From MGBC163016 sp910588905 (lineage in GTDB: Bacteria; Actinomycetota; Coriobacteriia; Coriobacteriales; Eggerthellaceae), in contig CAPGDO010000004.1 in NCBI GenBank assembly GCA_948616985.1, positions 93,500 to 157,499 of the forward strand: a stretch of 64,000 bases of DNA. The letters are read 5' to 3'. The translations under genes and the position numbers were made by a program. Every line of letters starts with the position of its first letter. The stretch's first letter is position 1. Of this stretch, positions 1-9,322 are shown in pieces. The notes beneath the pieces were generated by a model that was not told where the DNA came from, did no database searches, and was given only the letters and a program-made list of their open reading frames with translations.

Positions 1-455
1 TTCGCCTTCTGCTTGGAGAGCTTGTCGGCCTTGGTGAGGGCGATGGCGAAGGGAAGCCCAGCCTCCTTCAGGAACCCTACCATGTTGTGATCCAGGGCGC
101 TGGGGTCATGGCGGATGTCGATGAGGCTCACCACCAAAGCGAACTGGCGATCTTGGTTGAAGTACCCTTCGATGAGGTCCGCCCAGCGGTCCAACTCTGA
201 CTTCGACACCTTCGCATAGCCATAGCCTGGCAGATCCACCAGATCAACGCCATCCACGTCATAGAAGTTCACGGTAGCCGTCTTGCCTGGCGTGGAGGAC
301 ACCTTCGCCAGGCCCTTGCGGAACATGAGCTTGTTCAGCAAGGAGGACTTCCCCACGTTCGAACGTCCCGCGAAGGAGACCTCGGCCCGTTGGCTTTCAG
401 GAAGCTGCGCTTCGGTGCCGTAGGCCGCCTTGAATGCGGCTTTATGGAAGTTCAT
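1..455 (-). CDS. engB: EngB/YsxC ribosome-biogenesis GTPase, C-terminal end outside window
   Basis: TRAFAC-class GTPase that acts in late large-subunit ribosome assembly. The reverse strand is open from an ATG at 455 to the window edge (151 residues visible). It starts MNFHKAAFKAAYG and carries the G1 loop GRSNVGKSS, the TPGKT switch I region, the G3 motif DLPGYGYAKV typical of the YihA/EngB subfamily, and the G4 motif TKADKLS just before the edge. The missing part should be the G5 region and the C-terminal helix. It is divergent from leuS with 85 bases between the two start codons, so both promoters lie in a very short region. The call is secure; only the end is unseen. Confidence 0.95.
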   Translation of the reverse strand, partial: MNFHKAAFKAAYGTEAQLPESQRAEVSFAGRSNVGKSSLLNKLMFRKGLAKVSSTPGKTATVNFYDVDGVDLVDLPGYGYAKVSKSELDRWADLIEGYFNQDRQFALVVSLIDIRHDPSALDHNMVGFLKEAGLPFAIALTKADKLSKQKA

Positions 456-495
456 GGAGCCCTCGGTTTCTACGCTGCGGACGAAACTGCGTCGT

Positions 496-501
496 TATAA
501 T
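496..501 (+). promoter_or_regulatory. -10 element (TATAAT) of the leuS promoter
   Basis: A perfect TATAAT lies 40 bases before the leuS start. No good -35 is visible at 16-18 bp. The implied leader of about 33 bases is too short for a T-box, although aminoacyl-tRNA synthetases are often controlled that way. Confidence 0.5.
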
Positions 502-540
502 GTTCCCACATATTCTACTTACCTCAAGCAAGGAAGTCCT

Positions 541-3099
541 ATGAAAGAGTACAACCCTCATGAGATAGAGCCGCGCCTTCAGCTGCAATGGGAGGAGAAC
601 GGGCTCTATGCTGTGGATGAGGCATCCGATAAGCCCCGCAAGTACGTGCTGGAGATGTTCCCCTACCCTTCGGGAGACATCCACATGGGTCACGTGAGCA
701 ATTACACCTATGGAGACGTGATCGCCCGGTACGCACGCATGAATGGATACAACGTGCTGCATCCCATGGGCTGGGATGCCTTCGGGCTGCCCGCGGAGAA
801 CGCCGCCATCAAGCACCATTCGCATCCGGCGAAGTGGACCTACGAGAACATAGACACCCAGCGGGCCTCCTTCAAGCGCATGGGCTTCTCCTATGACTGG
901 GACCGCACGGTGGTGGCCTGTGACCCGGAGTATTACCGCTGGGGTCAGTGGATCTTCCTGGAGTTCTGGAAGCGCGGGCTGGTAGAGCGCCGAAATTCGC
1001 CGGTGAACTGGTGCGAGGGCTGCGGCACGGTGCTGGCGAACGAGCAGGTGATCGACGGCCGTTGTTGGCGCTGTGATACAGAGGTGGAGAAGCGCGACCT
1101 CACCCAGTGGTACTTCAAGATCACTGATTACGCCGAAGAGCTCTTGCAAGACCTCGATCAGCTGACCGGCTGGCCTGAGAATGTGAAGCAGCAGCAGGCG
1201 AACTGGATCGGCCGATCCGAAGGCGCGAACGTGGACTTCACGGTGGTGGGTGTTGACGGAACTCCCACAGACGAGGTCATCACCGTGTTCACCACGCGGG
1301 CAGACACCCTCTTCGGGTGCAGCTTCTTCGTGCTGGCGCCGGAATACCCTGGCCTGGAGGCGCTGGTCAAGGGAACGCCGACGGAGGCCGAGGTCCTGGG
1401 CTTCGCCGAAGAGGCCCGCAAGGTCAGCGCCCTTGAGCGCGCCCAGGGAGAGCGGGACAAGCACGGTGTCTTCACCGGGCGCTTCGTGCTGAACCCGGTG
1501 AATGGCGAACAGGTGCCCGTGTGGGTGGCTGATTACGTGGTGGCTGATTACGGCACCGGTGCGGTCATGGCCGTGCCCTGCGGGGACCAGCGCGACTTCG
1601 AATTCGCTCGCAAGTATGACCTGCCCATCATCCCCATCATCCTGCCGGAGGATGATCCGCAGTACGACCAGCTGAAGGATGTACGTGACCGTCAGGTCAC
1701 CACGGTGGATTGGCCTGAGGCTTTCGCAGCCGAGGGCATCTTGGTGCAATCCGGGGAGTTCACGGGTTTGCGCGGTGGTAAGCATTCGGAAGGCGAAGAG
1801 GCCATCGTCTGTCGCCTCCAGCAGGAGGGCAAGGGGCAGCGCACGGTGGAATACCGCCTGCGGGATTGGCTCATCAGCCGGCAGCGCTATTGGGGCAACC
1901 CTATCCCGGCCATCCATTGCCCGGCGTGCGGCGTGGTGCCGGTGCCGGAAGAGGACCTGCCCGTGCGCCTGCCGGAAGACATCGATCTGGGTGCAGGGGA
2001 GACGCTGGCTACCCATGCTGCCTTCGCCAATACTACCTGTCCGGTCTGCGGTGGTGCGGCCAAGCGCGAGACAGATACCATGGACACCTTCACCTGCTCC
2101 AGCTGGTACTACATGCGCTATACCGATCCGCACAACGTCCACGCTCCCTTCGATCCGAAGAAGGCGAACGCCTGGATGCCGGTAGACCAATACATCGGCG
2201 GCATCGAACATGCCATCCTACATCTGCTCTATAGCCGCTTCTTCACGAAGGTGCTGCGGGATGCGGGGCTGCTCGACTTCAGCGAGCCCTTCGCCAATCT
2301 GCTCTGTCAGGGCATGGTGCTGGACGCTCACGGAGATGTGATGAGCAAATCCAAGGGCAACGTGGTCTCGCCCGAGGAGATGATCGCCCAGTACGGGGCT
2401 GATGCCGTGCGGGCGGCCATGCTCTTCATGGGGCCTCCTGATAAGGAAAAGCTGTGGAACGAAGACGGCCTGGCGGGCATGTTCAAGTACCTGAACCGCG
2501 TCTGGCGCATCGTCAATGACCTGGTGGGCAAGGCTGGCGAGGATACCCTGTTCGACCCTGAGGCCGACAGCTCGAAGGCCCATGAGCTGGCTATGGCCAT
2601 GAAGCGGGAGCGTCACCGCGTGGTGGGTAAGGTCTCCGAGGATTTCGATCGCAACAACTTCAATACCGCGCTGGCTGCCATCATGGAGCTGACGAACGCT
2701 GCCGGTACCTTCCTGCGGGTGCGTCCGGCGGAGCACCGGATGAATTGCAAGACAGGCGGCCCGCTTTGCCGGGATGTGGCTGAGACGCTGGTGAAGCTTT
2801 TGGCGCCCATCGTGCCCCATATGGCCGAAGAGCTCTGGCAGACAACGCTGGAAGGGGAGGGGTCGGTGCATCAACAGCCCTGGCCTTCCTTCGATCCGGC
2901 CCAAGCAGCTGCTGATGAAGTAGAGCTGGCGGTACAGCTCAACGGCAAGGTGAAGGCTCACATCACGGTGGCGGCCGACGCTCCTGAGGAAGACATCCTG
3001 AGCGCTGCCCGTACGGCGGCGGCCCAGGCCCTGGAAGGCAAGACGGTAGTGAAGGAGATCGTCGTTCCCAAGCGTTTGGTCAATTTGGTGGTCAAATAA
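541..3099 (+). CDS. leuS: Leucyl-tRNA synthetase
   Basis: Class Ia aminoacyl-tRNA synthetase charging tRNA-Leu in the cytoplasm. The 852-residue product has the normal bacterial length. The HIGH-type motif appears as YPSGDIHMGH near residue 42 and the KMSKS motif as VMSKSKGNVV near residue 600. Between them lie a zinc-type CEGCG...CWRC segment and the CP1 editing domain containing TVFTTRADTLFG. The C-terminal anticodon-binding and tail domains end in VNLVVK. The frame stays open upstream to 430, but the ATG at 541 is preceded by the ribosome-binding site AAGGAAG and starts the conserved MKEYNPHEIEP, so it is the likely start. The next gene begins directly after the stop codon. Confidence 0.97.
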   Translation: MKEYNPHEIEPRLQLQWEENGLYAVDEASDKPRKYVLEMFPYPSGDIHMGHVSNYTYGDVIARYARMNGYNVLHPMGWDAFGLPAENAAIKHHSHPAKWTYENIDTQRASFKRMGFSYDWDRTVVACDPEYYRWGQWIFLEFWKRGLVERRNSPVNWCEGCGTVLANEQVIDGRCWRCDTEVEKRDLTQWYFKITDYAEELLQDLDQLTGWPENVKQQQANWIGRSEGANVDFTVVGVDGTPTDEVITVFTTRADTLFGCSFFVLAPEYPGLEALVKGTPTEAEVLGFAEEARKVSALERAQGERDKHGVFTGRFVLNPVNGEQVPVWVADYVVADYGTGAVMAVPCGDQRDFEFARKYDLPIIPIILPEDDPQYDQLKDVRDRQVTTVDWPEAFAAEGILVQSGEFTGLRGGKHSEGEEAIVCRLQQEGKGQRTVEYRLRDWLISRQRYWGNPIPAIHCPACGVVPVPEEDLPVRLPEDIDLGAGETLATHAAFANTTCPVCGGAAKRETDTMDTFTCSSWYYMRYTDPHNVHAPFDPKKANAWMPVDQYIGGIEHAILHLLYSRFFTKVLRDAGLLDFSEPFANLLCQGMVLDAHGDVMSKSKGNVVSPEEMIAQYGADAVRAAMLFMGPPDKEKLWNEDGLAGMFKYLNRVWRIVNDLVGKAGEDTLFDPEADSSKAHELAMAMKRERHRVVGKVSEDFDRNNFNTALAAIMELTNAAGTFLRVRPAEHRMNCKTGGPLCRDVAETLVKLLAPIVPHMAEELWQTTLEGEGSVHQQPWPSFDPAQAAADEVELAVQLNGKVKAHITVAADAPEEDILSAARTAAAQALEGKTVVKEIVVPKRLVNLVVK

Positions 3100-3768
3100 T
3101 TGGCTCGGGAGAAGGCTGCACGAAAAGGCATCCTGCGCCGCATCTTCACCGTGCTCTTGGGAGCCGTGGTGATCTTCGCTGCGTTCTCGGCCTCTGTGAG
3201 CGCCTATATCCTGGCAAGCACCCGTAACGATGTGCACACCATCGCCCAGATCGAGGAATCCGGGACCCACGCCCAAGCCATCCTCGTGCTAGGGGCATCG
3301 GTGCTGCCGTCGGGGAAGCCGTCGGACATCCTGGCTGATCGGCTGGAAGTAGCCGCTGACCTCTTCCTGGCGGGTGCGGCGGATCAGATCATCGTGAGCG
3401 GAGATAACCGCGAAGCCCACTACAACGAATCCGATGCCATGAAGGCCTACTGTGTTTCCCTGGGCGTTCCGGCAGATGATGTGGTGGTAGACCATGCGGG
3501 CTATGACACCTACGCTTCGGTCTATCGGGCGAAGCACGTGTATGGGGCAGACGATGTGATGATCGTCACCCAGGCATATCATCTCTATCGCGCGCTGGCC
3601 ATCGCCCAAGGTCTCGGCATGACCGCCCAGGGGGTGGCGGCCGACAAGGGCGCCTACGACAATCAGATGTCCTACAGCCTACGCGAGGTCATTGCCCGGG
3701 ATAAGGACTTCCTCCAGACGCTCTTCCGCATTCCGCCGGAAGATGCTTCCCAACCTATGACCTCGTAA
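3100..3768 (+). CDS. SanA/YdcF-like DUF218 membrane-anchored protein
   Basis: A 222-residue protein with a basic N-terminus, one membrane segment (about residues 14-38, FTVLLGAVVIFAAFSASVSA) and a DUF218 domain. The signature parts are ILVLGASVLPSGKPSDILADR, the IIVSGD strand, and a late YHLYRAL motif matching the FHM/YHxxR region of the family. Enterobacterial SanA affects envelope permeability and vancomycin sensitivity; the biochemical activity of the family is not settled. The start is a TTG immediately after the leuS stop, with a weak GGTGG site inside leuS, so translation is probably coupled to leuS. Function beyond an envelope role is not claimed. Confidence 0.8.
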   Translation: MAREKAARKGILRRIFTVLLGAVVIFAAFSASVSAYILASTRNDVHTIAQIEESGTHAQAILVLGASVLPSGKPSDILADRLEVAADLFLAGAADQIIVSGDNREAHYNESDAMKAYCVSLGVPADDVVVDHAGYDTYASVYRAKHVYGADDVMIVTQAYHLYRALAIAQGLGMTAQGVAADKGAYDNQMSYSLREVIARDKDFLQTLFRIPPEDASQPMTS

Positions 3769-3831
3769 CGCTGCTCTGCACCGGTTCCTTGCGGTATCAT
3801 CCTCAGAGATATCTGATCGAAAGGAATCCTC

Positions 3832-4749
3832 ATGTATAAGGTGCATTGCTTGAACAACATATCTGCGAAGGGGCTGGATCTGCTGACCGATGAGTACCAG
3901 CTGACAGACAACGTAGAGGAGGCGGATGTCATCCTCGTACGTTCGGCCAACATGCACGAGATGAGCGTTCCTGCGAACCTGAAGGCTGTGGCTCGGGCTG
4001 GGGCGGGCGTGAACAACATCCCGCTGGATGCGCTGGCAGAAGCAGGGGTCGCTGTCTTCAATACCCCCGGTGCCAATGCGAACGCTGTGAAGGAGCTGGT
4101 GCTGGCAGGCATGCTGATGGCTTCGCGGGATATCGTAGGCGGCATCCAGTGGGTGAAGGACAACGCCGACGATGAGAACGTGGGCAAGGCTGCCGAGAAG
4201 GCGAAGAAGGCCTTCGCTGGTGGCGAGATATCCGGCAAGACCTTGGGCGTCATCGGGCTGGGGGCCATCGGCAAGCTGGTGGTTGCTGCAGCTGAGGCGC
4301 TGGGCATGGACGTGGTGGGTTATGACCCCTTCCTTGATGCGGCCAAGGCTGCTGATATCTCAGCAGATATGACCTTCGTTGCTGACCTGGCTGATCTCTA
4401 TGGAAAGGCTGATTACATCACCATCCATGTACCGGCCACTGATTCCACGAAGGGCATGATCGACGCCTCAGCCATCAGCCAGATGAAGGATGGTGTGGTG
4501 TTCCTGAACTTCTCGCGGGATTCGCTGGTGAATGATGCCGATATGGCCGCTGCGCTCGAGGCTGGCAAGGTAGCGCGGTATGTGACGGATTTCGCGAACC
4601 CGGCAGTGGTGAAGATGGAGCGTGCCATCGTGATCCCGCACCTGGGCGCTTCCACGGCTGAGGCTGAGGACAACTGCGCTGTCATGGCCGTGAATCAGGT
4701 CATGGATTACCTGGCTGACGGCACCAAGGTCCACTGCGTGAATCTGTAA
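3832..4749 (+). CDS. serA: D-3-phosphoglycerate dehydrogenase-like 2-hydroxyacid dehydrogenase
   Basis: NAD-dependent D-isomer-specific 2-hydroxyacid dehydrogenase of 305 residues, most like the short phosphoglycerate dehydrogenases that feed serine synthesis. Visible marks are VARAGAGVNNIPLDAL, NTPGANANAVKELVL, the Rossmann loop GVIGLGAIGKLV near residues 139-151, and a C-terminal histidine in IPHLGASTAEAE. No ACT or ASB regulatory domain follows, so feedback control by serine through an ACT domain is not expected. The ribosome-binding site AAAGGAAT precedes the ATG, and a TATCAT -10-like hexamer lies at about 3793. A strong terminator shared with the convergent regulator follows. Another substrate in the same family cannot be excluded. 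Confidence 0.82.
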   Translation: MYKVHCLNNISAKGLDLLTDEYQLTDNVEEADVILVRSANMHEMSVPANLKAVARAGAGVNNIPLDALAEAGVAVFNTPGANANAVKELVLAGMLMASRDIVGGIQWVKDNADDENVGKAAEKAKKAFAGGEISGKTLGVIGLGAIGKLVVAAAEALGMDVVGYDPFLDAAKAADISADMTFVADLADLYGKADYITIHVPATDSTKGMIDASAISQMKDGVVFLNFSRDSLVNDADMAAALEAGKVARYVTDFANPAVVKMERAIVIPHLGASTAEAEDNCAVMAVNQVMDYLADGTKVHCVNL

Positions 4750-4774
4750 CAGCTTCTGACAGATCTGATTCGTA

Positions 4775-4807
4775 GACGGGCATCTGCTTTCGATGCCCGT
4801 TCTTTTT
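4775..4807. terminator. Bidirectional intrinsic terminator between serA and the LuxR gene
   Basis: A nine-pair stem ACGGGCATC / GATGCCCGT with a seven-base loop is followed by TCTTTTT on the plus strand. It lies between two convergent genes and touches the stop codon of the regulator. Confidence 0.85.
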
Positions 4808-6719
4808 ATCGAGTGCCGAAGATGTCAGCGCGAAGGCTCCTCTTGCGCGACCCTTCAGCATCCTTGGAGGCCGAAGCTGCGTCTTTGGCTGCCTCTTTGG
4901 CCGCTGCTTCCTTCGCTGCTGCCTTCTGCTTTCGTTTGGAGAGCCGGGGGCGATCCTCGACCATCTTCAAGAGCTCTTGCTGGGTGTGGATATCCATCTT
5001 CTTGTAGATGTGGTTGATATGGGTTTTCGCCGTGCTCTTCGAAACGCAGAGCTGCTCTTGGATGAAGGTGGCGTTATGCCCCTTCGCAAGGATGAGGAAC
5101 ACTTCCTTCTCCCGGGTGGAGAGGAGGTACTGTTCTGAGAGCTCATCGCAGCGGCGTCGGAAGCTCCCCTTCTCTTCATCGGTCTCTTCATCAGGAGCGG
5201 CGGTTCCCTCAGCATCGCTGGAAGACGGGCCTTCTTTCGCACCAGAGGTCAGGGGCGTGGTATTGACGATGGGGGCGAACACGGCCGTTCCGCCGAAAGC
5301 ACCGATGGCACCGCCTGCAGGAATGGGCGTGCCATCGTGGGAGACGCCTTCCCACATCTGGACCGGCGCTTCTGCCTTGGTCTGGGGCGCGTGGGGGTCA
5401 GACACCATGGCCTTTATCTCCCGATAGCGAGGAAGGAGCGCGTAGCCGATGGAGAGCAGCACGGCCAAGAGGAGTGCTGATCGGGCAAGGCCTGTTTCAG
5501 AGAGGCCTACCAGGAACACCTCGGTCACGATGACCGAGCCTACCACGCTGCCGAATTCCAAGAGACCGCGTCCGATGCCGAAGACGAAGATAGGGGAGAT
5601 GCGGAACTGCTGGGCCACTCCGGCGAAGAAGACCCAGAGCATGATCTCAAGGCAAACATAGCCCATGGAGACGAAGAACGATGCGAGGATATCCCAGTCT
5701 CCTACGAGCAGGGCTATGCTGGCGATCCCTGCCATGGTGATGGGCATGACCACGCGGAAGAGGGTGTCCCAGAACAGGCCGCGCTTCGTGATGGCGATGG
5801 CCATGACATAGATGACCAAAGACGTGATGCAGGAGAGCCCGAAGGCGAATTGGATGGTGAGCGATCCTTCGGGAAGCACCTGGCCGATACAGACGCTGCG
5901 AAGGGCTCCCAGAGTGATGCCCACAACCAGTACAGGGAAACCGAAGCGCGCAAGGAAGGATGCCTCATTCACCCGGTTGGCCGAGAGTGGCCGGAAGATG
6001 GGCTCTTCATGGCGCTGGTAGTAGGGCCGGGGGATCATATTCATGAGGATCGGCATGGATGCCAAGGGCAGCAGGATGGTGATCAGTCCGCTGATGGGGG
6101 AGGGGACCCAGTTCGCACAGACGACCGAGATGGAGATGCCCACTACATAGGAGATAGCGGTATTGAGGACGATGGTGGCGAATTGGAATCGGGCGAATGT
6201 GGTTCCCCAGATGATGAAGAGGAGGCTTGAGCCGATGCCCATGATGGCACCAGCGGTCATGGCAAGCAGGGTGCCGACATCGGTTATGCAACCCCCATAG
6301 AGCAGTGCGGTGCCCAGGCAGCAGAGGAGGGTTGCTGCGAAGAGGGCGCGCTTGCTCACATAGAAGCGCAGGAATAGCTGATTCGTGGCGCCGATGGCGA
6401 TCAGCCCGATGCCTCCTACTAGCAAGAAGGCTACGAGCACAGGAGATGCCATCTCAGGGGGAAGAAAGGGGAAGGCCGGGATCAGTTCGGACGGGGAGAA
6501 CATCCTCGCCCCGTTGTATACAGCCATGAAGAGCCAGACTTGGAATATGCCGAATCCAAGGGAGAGCGAATTGAGCTCACCCGTGGCTCGGGAGCCATCG
6601 GCACTCTGTTTTATGCTCACGGTGATCCGCGGTTCTGGAGTTGACAAGCGATGCCTTTCGGATTGATGCGATGCGAGCGTCTGAACAGGCATTATAGAAA
6701 TGGTCATGATAAAAATCAA
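4806..6719 (-). CDS. LuxR-family regulator with a multi-pass membrane N-terminal half
   Basis: A protein of up to 637 residues. The first two thirds hold about ten to twelve hydrophobic helices arranged like a small transporter, followed by a linker and a C-terminal LuxR-type helix-turn-helix. The HTH is visible as LSTREKEVFLILAKGHNATF...LCVSKSTAKTHINHIYKKM. The C-terminus is an Ala/Lys-rich tail. Such membrane LuxR proteins are common in Eggerthellaceae, often beside oxidoreductase operons, and are thought to sense a small molecule at the membrane. The start is uncertain: 6719 is a TTG, and an ATG at 6707 or a TTG about 80 bases further in, preceded by GAAAGG, are also possible. It is divergent from the molybdoenzyme operon, which is its likely target. 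Confidence 0.85.
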   Translation of the reverse strand: MIFIMTISIMPVQTLASHQSERHRLSTPEPRITVSIKQSADGSRATGELNSLSLGFGIFQVWLFMAVYNGARMFSPSELIPAFPFLPPEMASPVLVAFLLVGGIGLIAIGATNQLFLRFYVSKRALFAATLLCCLGTALLYGGCITDVGTLLAMTAGAIMGIGSSLLFIIWGTTFARFQFATIVLNTAISYVVGISISVVCANWVPSPISGLITILLPLASMPILMNMIPRPYYQRHEEPIFRPLSANRVNEASFLARFGFPVLVVGITLGALRSVCIGQVLPEGSLTIQFAFGLSCITSLVIYVMAIAITKRGLFWDTLFRVVMPITMAGIASIALLVGDWDILASFFVSMGYVCLEIMLWVFFAGVAQQFRISPIFVFGIGRGLLEFGSVVGSVIVTEVFLVGLSETGLARSALLLAVLLSIGYALLPRYREIKAMVSDPHAPQTKAEAPVQMWEGVSHDGTPIPAGGAIGAFGGTAVFAPIVNTTPLTSGAKEGPSSSDAEGTAAPDEETDEEKGSFRRRCDELSEQYLLSTREKEVFLILAKGHNATFIQEQLCVSKSTAKTHINHIYKKMDIHTQQELLKMVEDRPRLSKRKQKAAAKEAAAKEAAKDAASASKDAEGSRKRSLRADIFGTR

Positions 6720-6872
6720 CCCGCGAGTATGAGGGGTTGAAAGCTAATTACAATCTGATGATACGACCTGATTTTTACCCTCCTGTTTATATTTCGTAAC
6801 CAGTCACAGCCAAGGCTGTTTCTGATCGGCTTCCAAGCAGCTTTCTGGGTTAGCTAGGGATAGCTCAGAAGG

Positions 6873-6901
6873 TTGCCGCACATTGCATATATATGTAATG
6901 T
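6873..6901 (+). promoter_or_regulatory. Predicted promoter of the molybdoenzyme operon, embedded in an operator-like dyad
   Basis: TTGCCG (6873-6878) and TAATGT (6896-6901) are spaced by 17 bases. The surrounding 6875-6905 is an imperfect dyad, GCCG(C)ACATTgCATAT / ATATGtAATGT(C)GGC, with one insertion and one mismatch. It is a good candidate site for the divergent LuxR protein. The -35/-10 assignment is by eye. Confidence 0.5.
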
Positions 6902-6917
6902 CGGCAGGCTTGTAAGA

Positions 6918-6937
6918 CCGCATGTTCGCGCATGCGG
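6918..6937 (+). promoter_or_regulatory. 5'-UTR stem-loop before the molybdoenzyme gene
   Basis: CCGCATG TTCGCG CATGCGG forms a seven-pair stem in the predicted leader, about 44 bases before the start codon. It could protect a highly expressed message. Confidence 0.45.
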
Positions 6938-6980
6938 GAAGGTTCCATAAAGTATGGAAACGCGAGAAAGAAGGAAAAGT

Positions 6981-9302
6981 ATGGCTTACAGCAAAGAGTG
7001 GCGAGTCGAGCGCGAAGACGGCACCGTCGCTACACGCTCCAACACGTGGTCTCCTCCGGGATCTCACCCGGTAGGGTATGGCGTCAAGGTCATCACCAAG
7101 GATGGCGAGCTCATCCGCATCGAGGGTGACGACGACAACCCCATCACCACCGGCCGCGTGAACGCCATGAACCTCGCGCTGCGTGAGTACACGTATGCGC
7201 CGAGCCGCATCATCCACCCGATGAAGCGCGCTTTCGAGGATCGCGGCAAGGACAAGTGGGAGCAGACCACTTGGGACGAGGCTATCGACACCATCTGCGA
7301 GAAGGTGCGCTACTTCCAGAACACCTACGGCCCGGAATCCATCGTCTGCTTCGGCGGCACCGGCCGTGAGGCTTGCATCTTCTACTACGCTCTGACCTTC
7401 TCTGTGCTGCAGTCCCCTAACTGCTGCTACACCCAGTCTGGCTGGTCTTGCTATGGTCCTCGTTGCTCCATCGCCGACTACGTGCTCGGCGCTGGCTACC
7501 CTGAGCTCGACTATGCAGGTCACCTGCCCGGCTCCTACATCGACCCGCAGTACACCCTCTCCAAGTGGGTCGTGCTCTGGGGCAAGGAGCCTCTGCCCTC
7601 CAACGGCGACGGCTTCTTCGGCCATTGCCTGGTGGACATGATGCGCTTGGGTACCCATATCATCGACATCGACCCCCGCGTCACCTGGGTTGGTGCTCAC
7701 CGCGGCAACCTGCTGCTGCAGGTCCGTCCTCAGACCGACACCGCCATGGCTCTGGGCATCATGAACCTCATGTTCCAGAACGATGAGTACGATCACGAGT
7801 TCGCTGAGCAGTGGATCTACGGTCTGGATGAGGTCAAGGCTCGCGCTGCCGAGTACCCGGTGGAGAAGGTCTCTGAGATCACCACCGTTCCGGTCGAGGC
7901 CATCAAGCGTGCTGCTCACATCATCGGCACCGAGCGCCCGATCGGCTGGGCATGGGGCCTCGCTTTCGACCAGAACAAGAACGGCGTTCAGCTGTCCCAG
8001 GCTATGATCATCCTGGCTGGTCTTTCCGGCTCCATCGATCGTCCTGGCGGACTGACCCTTGGTCCTCCGTCTGCTCTCCTCGGCAAGTGGCGCATGAACC
8101 AGCGCGGCGCTATGTCCGACGAGGTGTGGGCTCTTCGTATCGGTGCTGCTGCTTGGCCGGGCCTGTCTACGGGTATGGCTACCACTCAGCCCGACGAGAC
8201 CCTGAACACCATGGAAACCGACGAGCCCTATGCTCTGAAGATGGGTTGGTTCAACAGCTCCAACTTCCTGACCCCCACCTGCTCCGCTCAGCCGAAGCGT
8301 TGGCACAAGGCTCTTCAGAAGCTCGAGTTCGTTGTCATCCAGGACCTCACCATGACCCCGACGGCTATGGCTGTGGGCGACTACTTCCTCCCGATGTGCA
8401 CCTGGGCAGAGCACACTGGCATCTGCCTGACCCACTACGGCCGTAACACCGTGTTCATGGGCCCCATGAACAAGGCTCTCACGGTTGGCGAGTGCATGTC
8501 TGACGTTCAGATCTGCCTGGTCTTCGGCCAGCGCCTGAACCCGGAGTGGTACCCCTGGTACAAGCCCGCTGACGAGCACAAGCTGGATTGGGATCTGCTG
8601 GAGCAGGCCACCCAGGACTTCTACTCTGACCAGCTGAAGGAGCTGGGCTACGACTGGAATAGCTTCCAGGAGCTCGGCATCTATCAGCCTGGTGCCCATG
8701 GCTTCGAGTATGAGAAGTATGACAAGGGCCTCCTCCGCTTCGACGGCCAGCCTGGCTTCAACACCATCACCGGCCAGATCGAGGCTTACTCCATCCTCTA
8801 TGAATCCTGGGGCGAGGATCCGCTGCCCTACTACGAGGAGCCGAACTACTCTCCGTACTCTGACCTGCGTACGGCTGAGGAGAAGGAGAAGTATCCGCTG
8901 ATCACCACCTCTGGTTCTCGTCGCTACAGCTCCTTCCACTCTGAGCACCGTCATGTGCCGTCTCTGCGTCAAATCGATCCGTGGCCCTGGGTCCAGATCA
9001 ATCCGAAGACCGCTGAGGAGTATGGCATCACCGAGGGTGACTGGGTTGAGGTGTACAACATGTTCGGCGAGGCTCGCTTCAAGGCTGAGATCACGCCGGT
9101 CATGAAGGAAGGCATCCTGAACTGCGCTCATGGTTGGTGGTTCCCTGAGCAGGACGGCGAAGAGCCCAACCTGTTCGGCGTGTGGAAGTCCAACTTCAAC
9201 AGCCTCGTTCCGCACATGAACATCGGTAAGCTCGGATTCGGCGCTCCTTACAAGGGTGTTATGTGCAACGCCCGTCGCGTCCGCAGCCTCGATGCTGATT
9301 AA
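6981..9302 (+). CDS. Molybdopterin (Mo/W) oxidoreductase-family catalytic subunit lacking the N-terminal Fe-S cysteines
   Basis: A 773-residue cytoplasmic member of the DMSO reductase superfamily, closest in pattern to acetylene-hydratase-like enzymes. It has no Tat signal. The domain order is normal: N-terminal region, WEQTTWDEAIDTI, the GWSCYGPR loop with Cys157 as likely metal ligand, pterin-binding segments (IIDIDPRVTWVGAH and others), and the C-terminal molydopterin-binding domain with SGSRRYSSFHSEHRHVPSLR. The usual [4Fe-4S] cysteines near the N-terminus are replaced: the segment reads SNTWSPPGSHPVGYGVK (residues 20-36) and the fourth position is GRVNA (Asn61). Codon choice is extreme, with ATC for essentially every isoleucine, suggesting high expression. 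The start follows AAGGAAAA at 6981. The substrate is unknown; without the cluster a non-redox hydration or hydroxyl transfer is possible. Confidence 0.9.
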   Translation: MAYSKEWRVEREDGTVATRSNTWSPPGSHPVGYGVKVITKDGELIRIEGDDDNPITTGRVNAMNLALREYTYAPSRIIHPMKRAFEDRGKDKWEQTTWDEAIDTICEKVRYFQNTYGPESIVCFGGTGREACIFYYALTFSVLQSPNCCYTQSGWSCYGPRCSIADYVLGAGYPELDYAGHLPGSYIDPQYTLSKWVVLWGKEPLPSNGDGFFGHCLVDMMRLGTHIIDIDPRVTWVGAHRGNLLLQVRPQTDTAMALGIMNLMFQNDEYDHEFAEQWIYGLDEVKARAAEYPVEKVSEITTVPVEAIKRAAHIIGTERPIGWAWGLAFDQNKNGVQLSQAMIILAGLSGSIDRPGGLTLGPPSALLGKWRMNQRGAMSDEVWALRIGAAAWPGLSTGMATTQPDETLNTMETDEPYALKMGWFNSSNFLTPTCSAQPKRWHKALQKLEFVVIQDLTMTPTAMAVGDYFLPMCTWAEHTGICLTHYGRNTVFMGPMNKALTVGECMSDVQICLVFGQRLNPEWYPWYKPADEHKLDWDLLEQATQDFYSDQLKELGYDWNSFQELGIYQPGAHGFEYEKYDKGLLRFDGQPGFNTITGQIEAYSILYESWGEDPLPYYEEPNYSPYSDLRTAEEKEKYPLITTSGSRRYSSFHSEHRHVPSLRQIDPWPWVQINPKTAEEYGITEGDWVEVYNMFGEARFKAEITPVMKEGILNCAHGWWFPEQDGEEPNLFGVWKSNFNSLVPHMNIGKLGFGAPYKGVMCNARRVRSLDAD

Positions 9303-9322
9303 TTCGAAAGGAAGTGAATTAG

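Noticed and set aside
442..2211. 589-codon open frame antisense to leuS
   Set aside because: The sense strand is a clear, full-length LeuS; the antisense product has no recognisable motif.
6804..9215. 803-codon open frame antisense to the molybdoenzyme gene
   Set aside because: Its length follows from the strong codon bias of the sense gene (few codons that read as stops in the other strand). The product is a low-complexity mix with no family pattern and no ribosome-binding site.
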